NCBI GenBank assembly: GCA_020852535.1
Contig: JADZAO010000060.1
Span: forward strand, 1 to 16,901
Direction: 5' to 3'
DNA length: 16,901 nt
From: Paracoccaceae bacterium
GTDB taxonomy: Bacteria > Pseudomonadota > Alphaproteobacteria > Rhodobacterales > Rhodobacteraceae
Below the pieces are notes generated by a model. That model was not told where the DNA came from. It searched no databases and worked only from the letters and a program-made list of their open reading frames with translations. Below, piece by piece: positions 1 to 9,169 of the stretch (positions within the stretch are counted from its first letter, which is position 1; every line of letters begins with the position of its first letter). Both the position numbers and the translations under genes were made by a program.

Positions 1-90
1 TCCCAAAATGTGGGAAGTGCCTAAAATTCTAGATATTGTAAAATCCCCAGTACAAACCTTGTAGACTCCGGCTAATTGCGCCTTGCGGAG

Positions 91-105
91 GAACAAAAAC
101 AGACC
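91..105. promoter_or_regulatory. possible LexA/SOS box upstream of uvrB (imperfect)
   Basis: The sequence shows GAAC, seven bases, then GACC. The alphaproteobacterial LexA operator is known as the direct repeat GAAC-N7-GAAC (or its complement GTTC-N7-GTTC), so seven of eight key bases match. The site ends 23 bases before the preferred uvrB start, a sensible place for an operator, and uvrB belongs to the SOS regulon in many bacteria. The mismatch makes this tentative. Confidence 0.3.
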
Positions 106-128
106 AAATTATGCGGCTGGAGGGAATC

Positions 129-2306
<2,178 letters not shown>

Positions 2307-2706
2307 AAAGACCTGCATGATCAAAAAGTTTTCGTCCCATTTTGCGACCTTTAATCACTCAGCCACTGATTGGAAAACCCTCAAACGTCAACAGATCCTA
2401 GTTAATGATTGGATCGGCAAACCACGACCTCAGGCTAGGCCAAATCATCTGTGGAAGAAATATTATGGTATCCCATATCTTTGGACAAACAGCCGATCCC
2501 CTGTTTTTCAAAAGCGCAACTTTCACCCTCGCAACATGGCCTTTGCGCAATAACTGGGCAACGGCTTGATGATATTAAAAGAGTTTACACCCAAACGATC
2601 ACAGAGCGTTGAAGCCCGCTTGCAGTCTGCTTATTCTCAGATCTATATCTTACTCTGAGTCGCGCCCGCTATGTAAAGTACCAAAAACCCTTGGTTTATA
2701 AAGCTT
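2307..2706. other. 400-bp intergenic region, uvrB to opgG
   Basis: No convincing gene is present. A 78-codon open frame starts at ATG 2317 and ends at 2553, ten bases after the uvrB stop. It lacks a clear ribosome binding site, has an odd W/H/R-rich composition and matches no family I know, so I do not call it. No stem-loop followed by a T-run is visible for uvrB termination. The right half holds a possible promoter (separate entry). Confidence 0.6.
2620..2649 (+). promoter_or_regulatory. possible sigma-70 promoter for opgGIH
   Basis: TTGCAG at 2620-2625 and TATATC at 2644-2649 are separated by 18 bases and resemble -35 and -10 boxes. Transcription would start near 2656, about 50 bases before opgG. 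The boxes are imperfect and no osmotic control element was recognised. Confidence 0.35.
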
Positions 2707-4317
2707 ATGTCGAGATCCAGCCCGATGAATGACACTGTTTCGCGTCGCACCCTACTCTCGGTCACAGCAGCTTTGGCCCACACAGCAATGCTTGGCTGGC
2801 CACTCAGTACCCATGCCCAAGAAACAAACACAGCGTCCGAACCGGACCCTACTACGGTACAAAAATTCTCATTCGATATCTTGACCGAAGAAATGAAGCA
2901 GCTTGCGACTAAGCCGCATGTGCCCGCACCCACTCCAGAGGGCTTTCTGGGCGACCTGAGTTACGACGATTACCGCCTGATCCGCTTCCGTGACGATCAC
3001 GCCCGCTGGGCCAATGAAGACAGCCGCTTCCAGCTTGCCGTCTTCCATATGGGATGGCTGTTCCGCGAACCCGTGCGCATCTTCGAAGTAACAGCCGATA
3101 GCGCGACCGAAATGCAGTTTTCGACCGACGATTTCGAATACCTGAACGATCTGGCCAAGCGCGTTCCCGAGCACGCGAAACTACCAGGCGTTGCGGGCTT
3201 CCGACTGAACACGCAGCTAAACCGCCCCGACAAATGGGACGAATTAGCCGCTTTCGTCGGTGCAAGCTACTTCCGTGCTCTTGGTCGCAACTCCGCTTAT
3301 GGTCTATCTGCACGCGGTCTTGCTCTGAACACGGCGACCTACAAGGGCGAGGAATTCCCCCGCTTCTCGCGTTTCTATATGGAGCGGCGCGGCACAAGCA
3401 AAACGATTATCTTATACGCAACGCTAGAAGGCCCGAGCGTCACAGGAGCCTACCGCTTCCTCATCACGCCAGGAAGCGAGACAGTGATGGAGGTCACCTG
3501 CCGCCTGTTCTTTCGTCAGGATGTGGCTGAGCTTGGAATCGCCCCGCTAACCTCAATGTTTCTATTCTCAGAAAAAAACCGTTCCTCGTTCGACGATTAT
3601 CGGCCCAACGTCCATGACAGCGACGGCCTGCGGATCGAAAGACCGGACGGCGATCTGATCTGGCGGCCACTAAACAACCCCAGCCGACTAACGGGATCGT
3701 ATTTTGCCGAAACCGCGCCGCGCCGTTTTGGCCTCCACCAACGCAACCGCGACTTTGAAAGCTATCAAGACATCGGTGCACGCTACGAACACCGCCCCTC
3801 GCTTGATGTCGAACCTATAGGCGACTGGGGTGTGGGTCACGTGCGTCTAGTAGAGATTCCGTCCGACCTAGAAACTAACGATAACATCGTTGCCTATTGG
3901 GTACCTGAGGTTCCCGTCAAGGCAGGCGATAGCCGTGAATTTTCCTATCGCTTGCATTGGGGCGACCTGCCTAGCGACCCAACCGCCCCACTTGCAATCG
4001 TATATGAAACCCGAGCTAGTCATGGTGGCATTTCTGGTGTCAAAGCACAGCAGGGAAGGAAAAAATTCGTGGTTGATTTCAAGGGCGGCATGCTGGCCGA
4101 ATTGGAAGCCGGTGCACCAGTCAAGCCGATCATAACCATCACGAATGGTGAACTGAAAGGCACAACACTTGAAAAAATCGCAAACACAGATATTTGGCGT
4201 CTAGTAATCGATATTTCAGCAAAAGATGCTGAAATTGTCGAACTCGGAGCCCATATTGCAGGTTATGACCGCAAGCTGACAGAAACTTGGCTTTATCAAT
4301 GGATCAATGCGAAATGA
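2707..4317 (+). CDS. opgG: periplasmic glucan biosynthesis protein OpgG (MdoG/OpgD family)
   Basis: OpgG/OpgD proteins (Pfam MdoG, now glycoside hydrolase family GH186) act in the periplasm on the beta-1,2-linked backbone of osmoregulated periplasmic glucans. The 536-residue product begins with a twin-arginine-type signal: SRRTLL at 12-17, a hydrophobic stretch, and a likely cleavage after STHA near 37. The mature part starts with the family's typical region (KFSFDILTEEMKQLA, then a DLSYDDYRLIRF segment) and runs to the expected length. A second ATG at 2725 (MNDTVSRR) would still give a complete Tat signal, and neither start has a strong ribosome binding site. The stop overlaps the next gene as ATGA, so opgG, opgI and opgH form an operon. 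In E. coli the Tat signal belongs to OpgD and not OpgG, so OpgD-like enzymology is possible; the operon position favours the name opgG. Confidence 0.93.
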   Translation: MSRSSPMNDTVSRRTLLSVTAALAHTAMLGWPLSTHAQETNTASEPDPTTVQKFSFDILTEEMKQLATKPHVPAPTPEGFLGDLSYDDYRLIRFRDDHARWANEDSRFQLAVFHMGWLFREPVRIFEVTADSATEMQFSTDDFEYLNDLAKRVPEHAKLPGVAGFRLNTQLNRPDKWDELAAFVGASYFRALGRNSAYGLSARGLALNTATYKGEEFPRFSRFYMERRGTSKTIILYATLEGPSVTGAYRFLITPGSETVMEVTCRLFFRQDVAELGIAPLTSMFLFSEKNRSSFDDYRPNVHDSDGLRIERPDGDLIWRPLNNPSRLTGSYFAETAPRRFGLHQRNRDFESYQDIGARYEHRPSLDVEPIGDWGVGHVRLVEIPSDLETNDNIVAYWVPEVPVKAGDSREFSYRLHWGDLPSDPTAPLAIVYETRASHGGISGVKAQQGRKKFVVDFKGGMLAELEAGAPVKPIITITNGELKGTTLEKIANTDIWRLVIDISAKDAEIVELGAHIAGYDRKLTETWLYQWINAK

Positions 4318-4499
4318 TAGACCTGTCGCAACAGGAACAGTTCGATCTTGACCGTCTGGCCGAGGATTTGGGTACCCTGCCCGAAGCGCCTCTGGTCATG
4401 CCGGTACAAACGCTTGAATCACCAATAACACAAAGCTTTCTGGCTCTGTTCCGGTCACGACTTGCACCGCTTACCAAGACTGAACAATATAAGCCATGA
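4314..4499 (+). CDS. opgI: small protein OpgI between opgG and opgH
   Basis: This is a 61-residue soluble-looking protein with an acidic first half (IDLSQQEQFDLDRLAEDLG) and a more basic end (FRSRLAPLTKTEQ). There is no signal peptide or membrane segment. Its ATG overlaps the opgG stop (ATGA) and its stop overlaps the opgH ATG in the same way, so translation is probably coupled through all three genes. In Rhodobacter sphaeroides a small gene opgI lies between opgG and opgH and is needed for glucan backbone synthesis; I assign the name from position and size, not from a sequence comparison. The frame is open further upstream to 4287, inside opgG, but the overlapping ATG at 4314 is the natural start. 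Enteric OpgH carries a long cytoplasmic N-terminal extension that is absent from the OpgH here, so OpgI could be its detached counterpart (inference). Confidence 0.72.
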   Translation: MIDLSQQEQFDLDRLAEDLGTLPEAPLVMPVQTLESPITQSFLALFRSRLAPLTKTEQYKP

Positions 4500-6304
4500 T
4501 CCCCACATACCCACCTCGAAGCCGGGTGCTTGTCACCCGGACGGTGGCTGTGGGGACAAGCATTGCAACGGCTTACGGTGGCTTTTTGCTGTTCCTACAA
4601 TTCGGTACTGCCGACGGGTTAGACAGTTTCGACATCCTGCGTTCAGCACTAATCTGTGCATCGACCTTCTGGCTAGCATGGGGAGCGCTAACAGCTTTGG
4701 CTGGGCTGACCACACGCCCACCCGCAGTGCCACGCCAAACAGAGCCAATCACCGCACGCACAGCCATTCTAATACCAGTCTATAACGAAGATCCGGTCAC
4801 CACATTCGCACGAATCGGGGCGATGGAAGCCTCACTCCTTGCTACGGGATTTGTACATCTTTTCCACTTTGCCATACTGTCCGATACCCGTGACGACACG
4901 ATCGCAGCGCGCGAGCGGATGTGGTTCCTGCGGCTAATCATAGAAACCGATGGCGAGGGGCGGATCTTCTACCGCCGCCGTGACAAAAACAAAGGCCGTA
5001 AAGCAGGCAATATCGAAGATTTCATCAAACGAGCAGGTGCCGCCTATGATTACGCCATAATCCTCGACGCAGACAGCCTGATGGAAGGCGAAACGATGGT
5101 CGAGATGGTACGTCGCATGGAAGCAGTGCCCTCGCTCGGCCTGTTACAAACTCTACCAACGATCATCCATGCGCGGTCGCGCTTTGGCCGCACTATGCAA
5201 TTTGCATGTTCTTTCTATTCGCCGATCTTCGCTCGTGGCCTTGCAATGATGCAAGGCAATACGGGACCATTCTGGGGACATAACGCCATCGTGCGACTTC
5301 AGGCATTCGCGGAAAGCTGTGGCTTGCCGGAACTGTCAGGAAAGCCGCCCTTCGGCGGGCATATTATGAGCCATGACTATGTAGAAGCCGCCCTACTGGC
5401 ACGGGCAGGCTGGACGGTTCGAATTGATGATGATCTGGGCGGCAGCTACGAGGAAGCGCCGGAAAATATCATCGATCACCTAAAACGTGACCGGCGTTGG
5501 TGTCAGGGAAACCTGCAGCACACACGACTTCTACTGGCTCCAAAGCTTAAGCCGTGGAGCCGTTTCATCTTTCTGCAAGGCATCCTTGCCTATATCGCGC
5601 CAGTGTTCTGGCTGGTCTTCCTTACGGCCTCCATCGCCGCCCCACTGTTTGCCCCACCAATCGACTATTTCCCAATAGAAAGCTGGCCTTTCCCCGTGTT
5701 GCCCGTCAGTCAGGTCTCAAAAGCGCTAGGGCTTGCCATCGGCGTGGTAGGACTTTTGTTTCTGCCTAAAATTCTGATCGTGCTTGATGCTGCCTTGCGT
5801 GGACGAGTGCACGGTTTCGGCGGCACATGGCAGGCGGTAAAATCGACACTAAGCGAGCTTTTGTTCTCTTCCATCACCGCACCTATCTTCATGATGTTTC
5901 AGACACGATCGGTCATACAAGTGCTACGCGGAACCGATGGTGGCTGGCCTGCCCAAACGCGAGGGGACAGCACGCTCAGCTTCAGTGAGGCATGGGCGGC
6001 ATCGCATTGGGTCATGACCACAGGCATGGTGGTGCTGGTGACTACGCAATGGGTCGCACCCGCGCTAGTGCTGTGGCTATTGCCCGTAGCGTTGCCAATG
6101 ATGCTAGCACCCATTCTAATTGCATGGTCATCCCGTCCCGGCTCTAATCGGCTATTTCTGACCCCAACAGAGATCAACCCCGCACCCGTAATGGTTTTGC
6201 AAAACGCCGTAATAACTCGCTGGCAGATGATGGCCGCCACCCAGCCCGAACCCTTGGTCGACACAAGACCAACAACCCCCAAATCTGAACCACGCCTTCC
6301 ATAA
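4496..6304 (+). CDS. opgH: glucans biosynthesis glucosyltransferase OpgH (MdoH)
   Basis: OpgH is the inner-membrane, processive family-2 glycosyltransferase that polymerises glucose from UDP-glucose into the beta-1,2 glucan backbone and passes it to the periplasm. Two N-terminal membrane segments (about 12-35 and 45-70) precede the catalytic domain. That domain begins with ILIPVYNEDP at 91-100 and contains the DAD metal/UDP motif at 191-193, a catalytic-type HDY at 293-295 and the RDRRW (Q/RxxRW-type) box at 331-335. Several more hydrophobic segments follow (about 355-385, 410-432, 455-470 and 505-545). At 602 residues it is far shorter than E. coli OpgH, mainly because the long cytoplasmic N-terminus is missing, as is usual in Rhodobacter-type proteins. 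It is the last gene of the opgGIH operon; opgC does not follow. Confidence 0.95.
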   Translation: MIPTYPPRSRVLVTRTVAVGTSIATAYGGFLLFLQFGTADGLDSFDILRSALICASTFWLAWGALTALAGLTTRPPAVPRQTEPITARTAILIPVYNEDPVTTFARIGAMEASLLATGFVHLFHFAILSDTRDDTIAARERMWFLRLIIETDGEGRIFYRRRDKNKGRKAGNIEDFIKRAGAAYDYAIILDADSLMEGETMVEMVRRMEAVPSLGLLQTLPTIIHARSRFGRTMQFACSFYSPIFARGLAMMQGNTGPFWGHNAIVRLQAFAESCGLPELSGKPPFGGHIMSHDYVEAALLARAGWTVRIDDDLGGSYEEAPENIIDHLKRDRRWCQGNLQHTRLLLAPKLKPWSRFIFLQGILAYIAPVFWLVFLTASIAAPLFAPPIDYFPIESWPFPVLPVSQVSKALGLAIGVVGLLFLPKILIVLDAALRGRVHGFGGTWQAVKSTLSELLFSSITAPIFMMFQTRSVIQVLRGTDGGWPAQTRGDSTLSFSEAWAASHWVMTTGMVVLVTTQWVAPALVLWLLPVALPMMLAPILIAWSSRPGSNRLFLTPTEINPAPVMVLQNAVITRWQMMAATQPEPLVDTRPTTPKSEPRLP

Positions 6305-6667
6305 GAATAAAATCAGGCTACAATCCACCAATCAAAAAATCTCACAAGATATATCTCGTAATAACCATCATCAAAACTACGTAATAAAAACGTCTTCGAA
6401 AATTATACCCCGCGCGATTTCGACTTTTTCTGTGCGGTCAAAGATTTCATGCTGATGTCAAACAACAAAACCGAAAAGTTTGACGCATGGTCCGACGATA
6501 CATCTAGGCTTGTAACATCTTTACCAGTTCACCACCGCCAATAATGCCATAACACGGGAGTATTTCTAAAAATCCGTAGCGCTTAATCTCACACTGACGT
6601 AAACTAAGGCAGAAATATCCTTAAACCGCTACAGCGACCTGCAGATTTCAACACTCTTTTGTTTAAT
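6305..6667. other. 363-bp intergenic region, opgH to tRNA-Met
   Basis: No open frame worth calling and no clear terminator. The DNA is AT-richer than the genes and C exceeds G on the + strand. A TTGACG at 6480-6485 resembles a -35 box but has no good -10 at the right distance, and a TATAAT on the minus strand near 6405 lacks a partner -35. An unrecognised small RNA cannot be excluded. Confidence 0.5.
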
Positions 6668-6744
6668 TGGTGGCGAGGGGGGGACTCGAACCCCCGACCC
6701 CATGATTATGAGTCATGTGCTCTAACCAGCTGAGCTACCTAGCC
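6668..6744 (-). tRNA. tRNA-Met (anticodon CAT), elongator type
   Basis: Read on the minus strand, a 77-nt cloverleaf starts GGCTAGG and ends CCTCGCC-ACCA, with the CCA encoded. The D-stem (GCTC/GAGC), anticodon stem (CATGA/TCATG) with loop CTCATAA, and T-stem (GGGGG/CCCCC with TTCGAGT loop) are all perfect. The anticodon is CAT. It resembles an elongator tRNA-Met, such as the E. coli one that begins GGCTACG, not initiator tRNA, because position 1 pairs with 72. A tRNA-Ile2 (CAU, modified by TilS) is less likely but not fully excluded. One oddity is that position 4 (T) faces position 69 (C), an acceptor-stem mismatch. Confidence 0.95.
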
Positions 6745-6754
6745 ACTGGCGCGC

Positions 6755-6783
6755 TGACTAAGGCCAGTGTGGGAGAGCGTCAA
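6755..6783 (-). promoter_or_regulatory. promoter of the tRNA-Met gene
   Basis: On the minus strand TTGACG (6783-6778) and TAGTCA (6760-6755) are spaced by exactly 17 bases, and the tRNA begins ten bases after the -10 box, as expected for a short-leader stable RNA promoter. The -10 lies in the loop between an inverted repeat, ACTGGC at 6745-6750 and GCCAGT at 6763-6768. Confidence 0.55.
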
Positions 6784-7189
6784 GTCTCAATCGTCATAAC
6801 AAATATGAGCCAACTCGGGTGCAATCCAAGGTAGTATAGGCTGGCTTCAACAACCAAGGCCACCGTCAGTAGGAGAAGAGCACTGTCGTAATCGCACAAG
6901 ACTTTCAAGCGATCAGTCATATGAACAATAGTGTGCCTCGTAGGACTACTTACAAAGCCAACAAGCAATAATCTGCACTGTCGGTTAGTCGACCATCTGC
7001 TACGCCAGCGTAACAAGACTAAGGAGGAAACAGCATCATAACCACAAAATTTTGGCAAAACGTAAGCCTCCGAGACAGAGGCCAGCAGTATAGATAACTT
7101 TGGTACGACGAAAGAATAAAAAAGGGGAAATACAGCGTTAGTTAATAGGCATCTTCCCAAGTATAGGGACTAAAGATTCAAAAGATACA
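6784..7189. other. non-coding block lacking the local base skew
   Basis: No gene is called. A 126-codon minus-strand frame (6780-7160) starts at TTG, overlaps the tRNA promoter and resembles no protein I know. A textbook Shine-Dalgarno AAGGAGGA at 7021-7028 is followed by ATC ATA and not a start codon, and the frame closes after about 20 codons. G and C are about equal here, unlike the flanks, so this may be inserted or decayed DNA. Confidence 0.5.
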
Positions 7190-7424
7190 ATGGAGTTAAA
7201 GTCCTATCTGGTCGACCTTGAGCGGAACGCGCAAGGACATTTCTGTACAGATTGCCACAGCCGACAAAGAACAAGATAGCACCACCAGTACCATGTCGGT
7301 GGACAGACTTAACAAAATATGGTCGCTGTTCGAAGTGGTCTATAGCAAACCCAAAGCGCTAAACCTGCCACTGCTACAAAGCAGACTGAAAACCATAGAC
7401 GCTTTCGAAAGATTCGCATTGTAA
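7190..7424 (+). pseudogene. possible frameshifted gene relic of unknown function
   Basis: From ATG 7190 the frame reads MELKSYLVDLERNAQG, a protein-like start, then runs on to a stop after about 29 codons. The next frame, open from 7218 to 7424, reads on in protein-like fashion (DISVQIATADKE, later SVDRLNKIWSLFEVVYSKP and a final AFERFAL). Joining the two needs a single frameshift near 7218-7240. The joined product would be about 77 residues. I do not recognise the family, there is no strong ribosome binding site, and the separate open frame starts with TTG, so chance remains possible. It lies in the block without C/G skew. Confidence 0.3.
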
Positions 7425-7503
7425 TAAGGCGGGGCTTCACCACGATCAAAAAGACCAAATATCTGCACCTCAATACTAGATAACCAACACCGAATGGCGA
7501 CTT

Positions 7504-7518
7504 TACGACTTAGTCGTA
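7504..7518. promoter_or_regulatory. perfect dyad, candidate operator of the SBF transporter
   Basis: TACGACT and AGTCGTA form a perfect inverted repeat with one central base. It ends 25 bases before the transporter start and overlaps a possible -10 box TATGAT (7517-7522), the classic place for repressor binding. No recognisable -35 accompanies it, and no regulator gene lies nearby. A repeat of this size is expected roughly once per 16 kb by chance, so only its position argues for function. Confidence 0.35.
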
Positions 7519-7543
7519 TGATACCAAAAAGGAACCGCCAAAC

Positions 7544-8557
7544 ATGCTAACCGTCCTTGCCCGCAGCCGAACCCTGCTTCGCAGTATCGGCATCGACCAG
7601 TATATGATGCTTCTGATACTAACGGCGCTCTTTGCCAGCGCGGCACCCGCGCAAGGCGAAGTGGCCGAATGGTTGAAGACCATCAACTTCTGGGCAGTGT
7701 CACTGCTGTTTTTCATCTATGGTGCCAAGCTTTCCAGCGCAACCATAGTTTCAGGCCTGACAAACTGGAAGCTGCAAATCACCATCCTACTCTGCACCTT
7801 TGCATTGTTTCCATTCCTGTGGTTGGTGCTAAACCCAATAGCAGCAAGATGGCTACCTACTGCGATGGGTGTGGGTTTTTTATATATCGGCTGCTTACCC
7901 TCGACGATACAAAGTTCGATCGCCTTCACCTCGGTTTCGGGCGGCAATATCGCGGGAGCGATTTGCGCCGCTTCTATCTCGAACCTGATCGCAGTGATTG
8001 TAACACCGCTTCTGCTATCACTTCTACTACCACAGAGCAGCAACCATGCCATCAATCCAACTGTAATTTTCAGCATCTTCAAGCAAATATTACTACCCTT
8101 TGCCATCGGCCAATTATGTCGCCCATGGCTGTCAGTCTTTCTGAACCGCCAAAAGCTACCGATGACAATCCTTAACCGCGGGTCAATCCTACTGATCGTT
8201 TACGCAGCTTTTTCAGCTGGTGCCGTCAATAAAATATGGAGCCGCATTTCAACGATGGAGTTGTTAATTACACTAGCACTGTGCCTAGTAATGTTCTTGG
8301 TTGTTATGACTATAGCACTGAGTGCGGGACGCTCAATCGGACTAGGGCGCAGCGATCTTTACGCCGTCCTATTCTGCGGATCAACGAAAAGTCTTGCAAC
8401 CGGATTGCCGATGGCCGGCATCCTATTTCCAAGTCCTAATTTGCCACTGATAGTGCTACCCTTAATGATTTATCACCTAATGCAACTGATAATATGCACA
8501 CTGATTTCACAGCAAACCAAGCAAAAGAAAAATCACCTACATCAAGAGCTGAATTAA
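7544..8557 (+). CDS. bile acid:sodium symporter family (SBF-like, YfeH-type) membrane transporter
   Basis: This is a 337-residue, very hydrophobic inner-membrane protein with about nine or ten membrane segments. It matches the SBF-like family (PF13593; E. coli YfeH), which is related to bile acid/sodium and arsenite carriers; the substrate of this subfamily is not established. Two conserved half-site motifs are visible: CLPSTIQSSIAFTSVSGGN at 117-135, in which the crossover glycines and serines of the fold lie, and FCGSTKSLATGLPMA at 277-291. The length is normal and the C-terminus is a short basic tail. The ATG at 7544 has AAGGA at 7529-7533, ten bases upstream. The gene stands alone, with a relic and an operator-like dyad before it and about 600 bp of non-coding DNA after it, so context gives no substrate. 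Confidence 0.88.
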   Translation: MLTVLARSRTLLRSIGIDQYMMLLILTALFASAAPAQGEVAEWLKTINFWAVSLLFFIYGAKLSSATIVSGLTNWKLQITILLCTFALFPFLWLVLNPIAARWLPTAMGVGFLYIGCLPSTIQSSIAFTSVSGGNIAGAICAASISNLIAVIVTPLLLSLLLPQSSNHAINPTVIFSIFKQILLPFAIGQLCRPWLSVFLNRQKLPMTILNRGSILLIVYAAFSAGAVNKIWSRISTMELLITLALCLVMFLVVMTIALSAGRSIGLGRSDLYAVLFCGSTKSLATGLPMAGILFPSPNLPLIVLPLMIYHLMQLIICTLISQQTKQKKNHLHQELN

Positions 8558-9169
8558 CGCGCTAAAATACGGCTTCAACATTCTCAATCGACACACGAAC
8601 AAAAAGTCTATCCTACTCTTCAATCCAATAATTATACTTTCAAAAACCTTCGCATCACCAATAACACAGCCTACACCGCATTTTCTTCAAACTGTACATG
8701 CCAAACCCGATCCGAAGGCAATATCTAAAAATCTTCCACCCTATCTACGCGTGACCTACGTGCTTGAGACAAGTCAATCACTTATTCGACTACATCTACA
8801 AGGTTAAGATCTGATAACCTCAGCCACATATAAGGGCTTTCTGCCTAAACATATCTTCTCTGCGTGCAGCTATCTATGCCAGCCTATTTAACTGAACCAA
8901 AAGTTGCTCGTTCTTGAACAAACAAATCGAAACCAGCAAGCCAAAGTTCAACTGCAAGCAGAGGATTTACGTGACCCTAATATTCCTTAGCATTTTCATC
9001 CCACGCAATATGACGGCGCTGCAAAGACCGTGACAACCGCCTCCCCTCTCGCCATTCGCCGCATCAGGCTTTAAAGTAGCAAAGTCGAAAACTTCACACC
9101 CTCAATGCTTGCCGGTTCTATCGTCAGGCTCCTCTTGCGGGATATTTGGACCAGCATGAAAGCCACAAA
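8558..9169. other. 612-bp intergenic region upstream of selD
   Basis: No intact gene was found. The + strand is A/C-rich (for example 3 G against 16 C at 8581-8640). An inverted repeat AGGTTA/TAACCT with an eight-base loop lies at 8801-8820 and a 10-bp palindrome GTTCTTGAAC at about 8909-8918. On the minus strand a frame ending in a TAG at 8977 reads SLQRRHIAWDENAKEY at its end, and may be a gene relic. No sigma-70 promoter for selD could be fixed, and no selenium-related RNA element was recognised. Confidence 0.5.

Noticed and set aside
2317..2553. 78-codon plus-strand frame just after uvrB
   Set aside because: No clear ribosome binding site, unusual W/H/R-rich composition and no recognisable family; an open frame of this size is not rare in A/C-rich DNA.
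6490..6540. Minus-strand stretch reading GIIGGGELVKML, similar to the start of PurK
   Set aside because: Only about 15 codons before a stop, with no further similarity; a glycine-rich match of this size is expected by chance.
6668..6744. tRNA-Met as an integration site with a flanking att repeat
   Set aside because: No second copy of the tRNA 3' end and no integrase gene were seen in the window.
7021..7100. Strong Shine-Dalgarno AAGGAGGA with a short following frame
   Set aside because: Followed by ATC ATA with no standard start codon, and the frame closes after about 20 codons; at best a relic.
6780..7160. 126-codon minus-strand frame beside tRNA-Met
   Set aside because: TTG start, overlaps the tRNA promoter, no motifs, residue pattern looks random.
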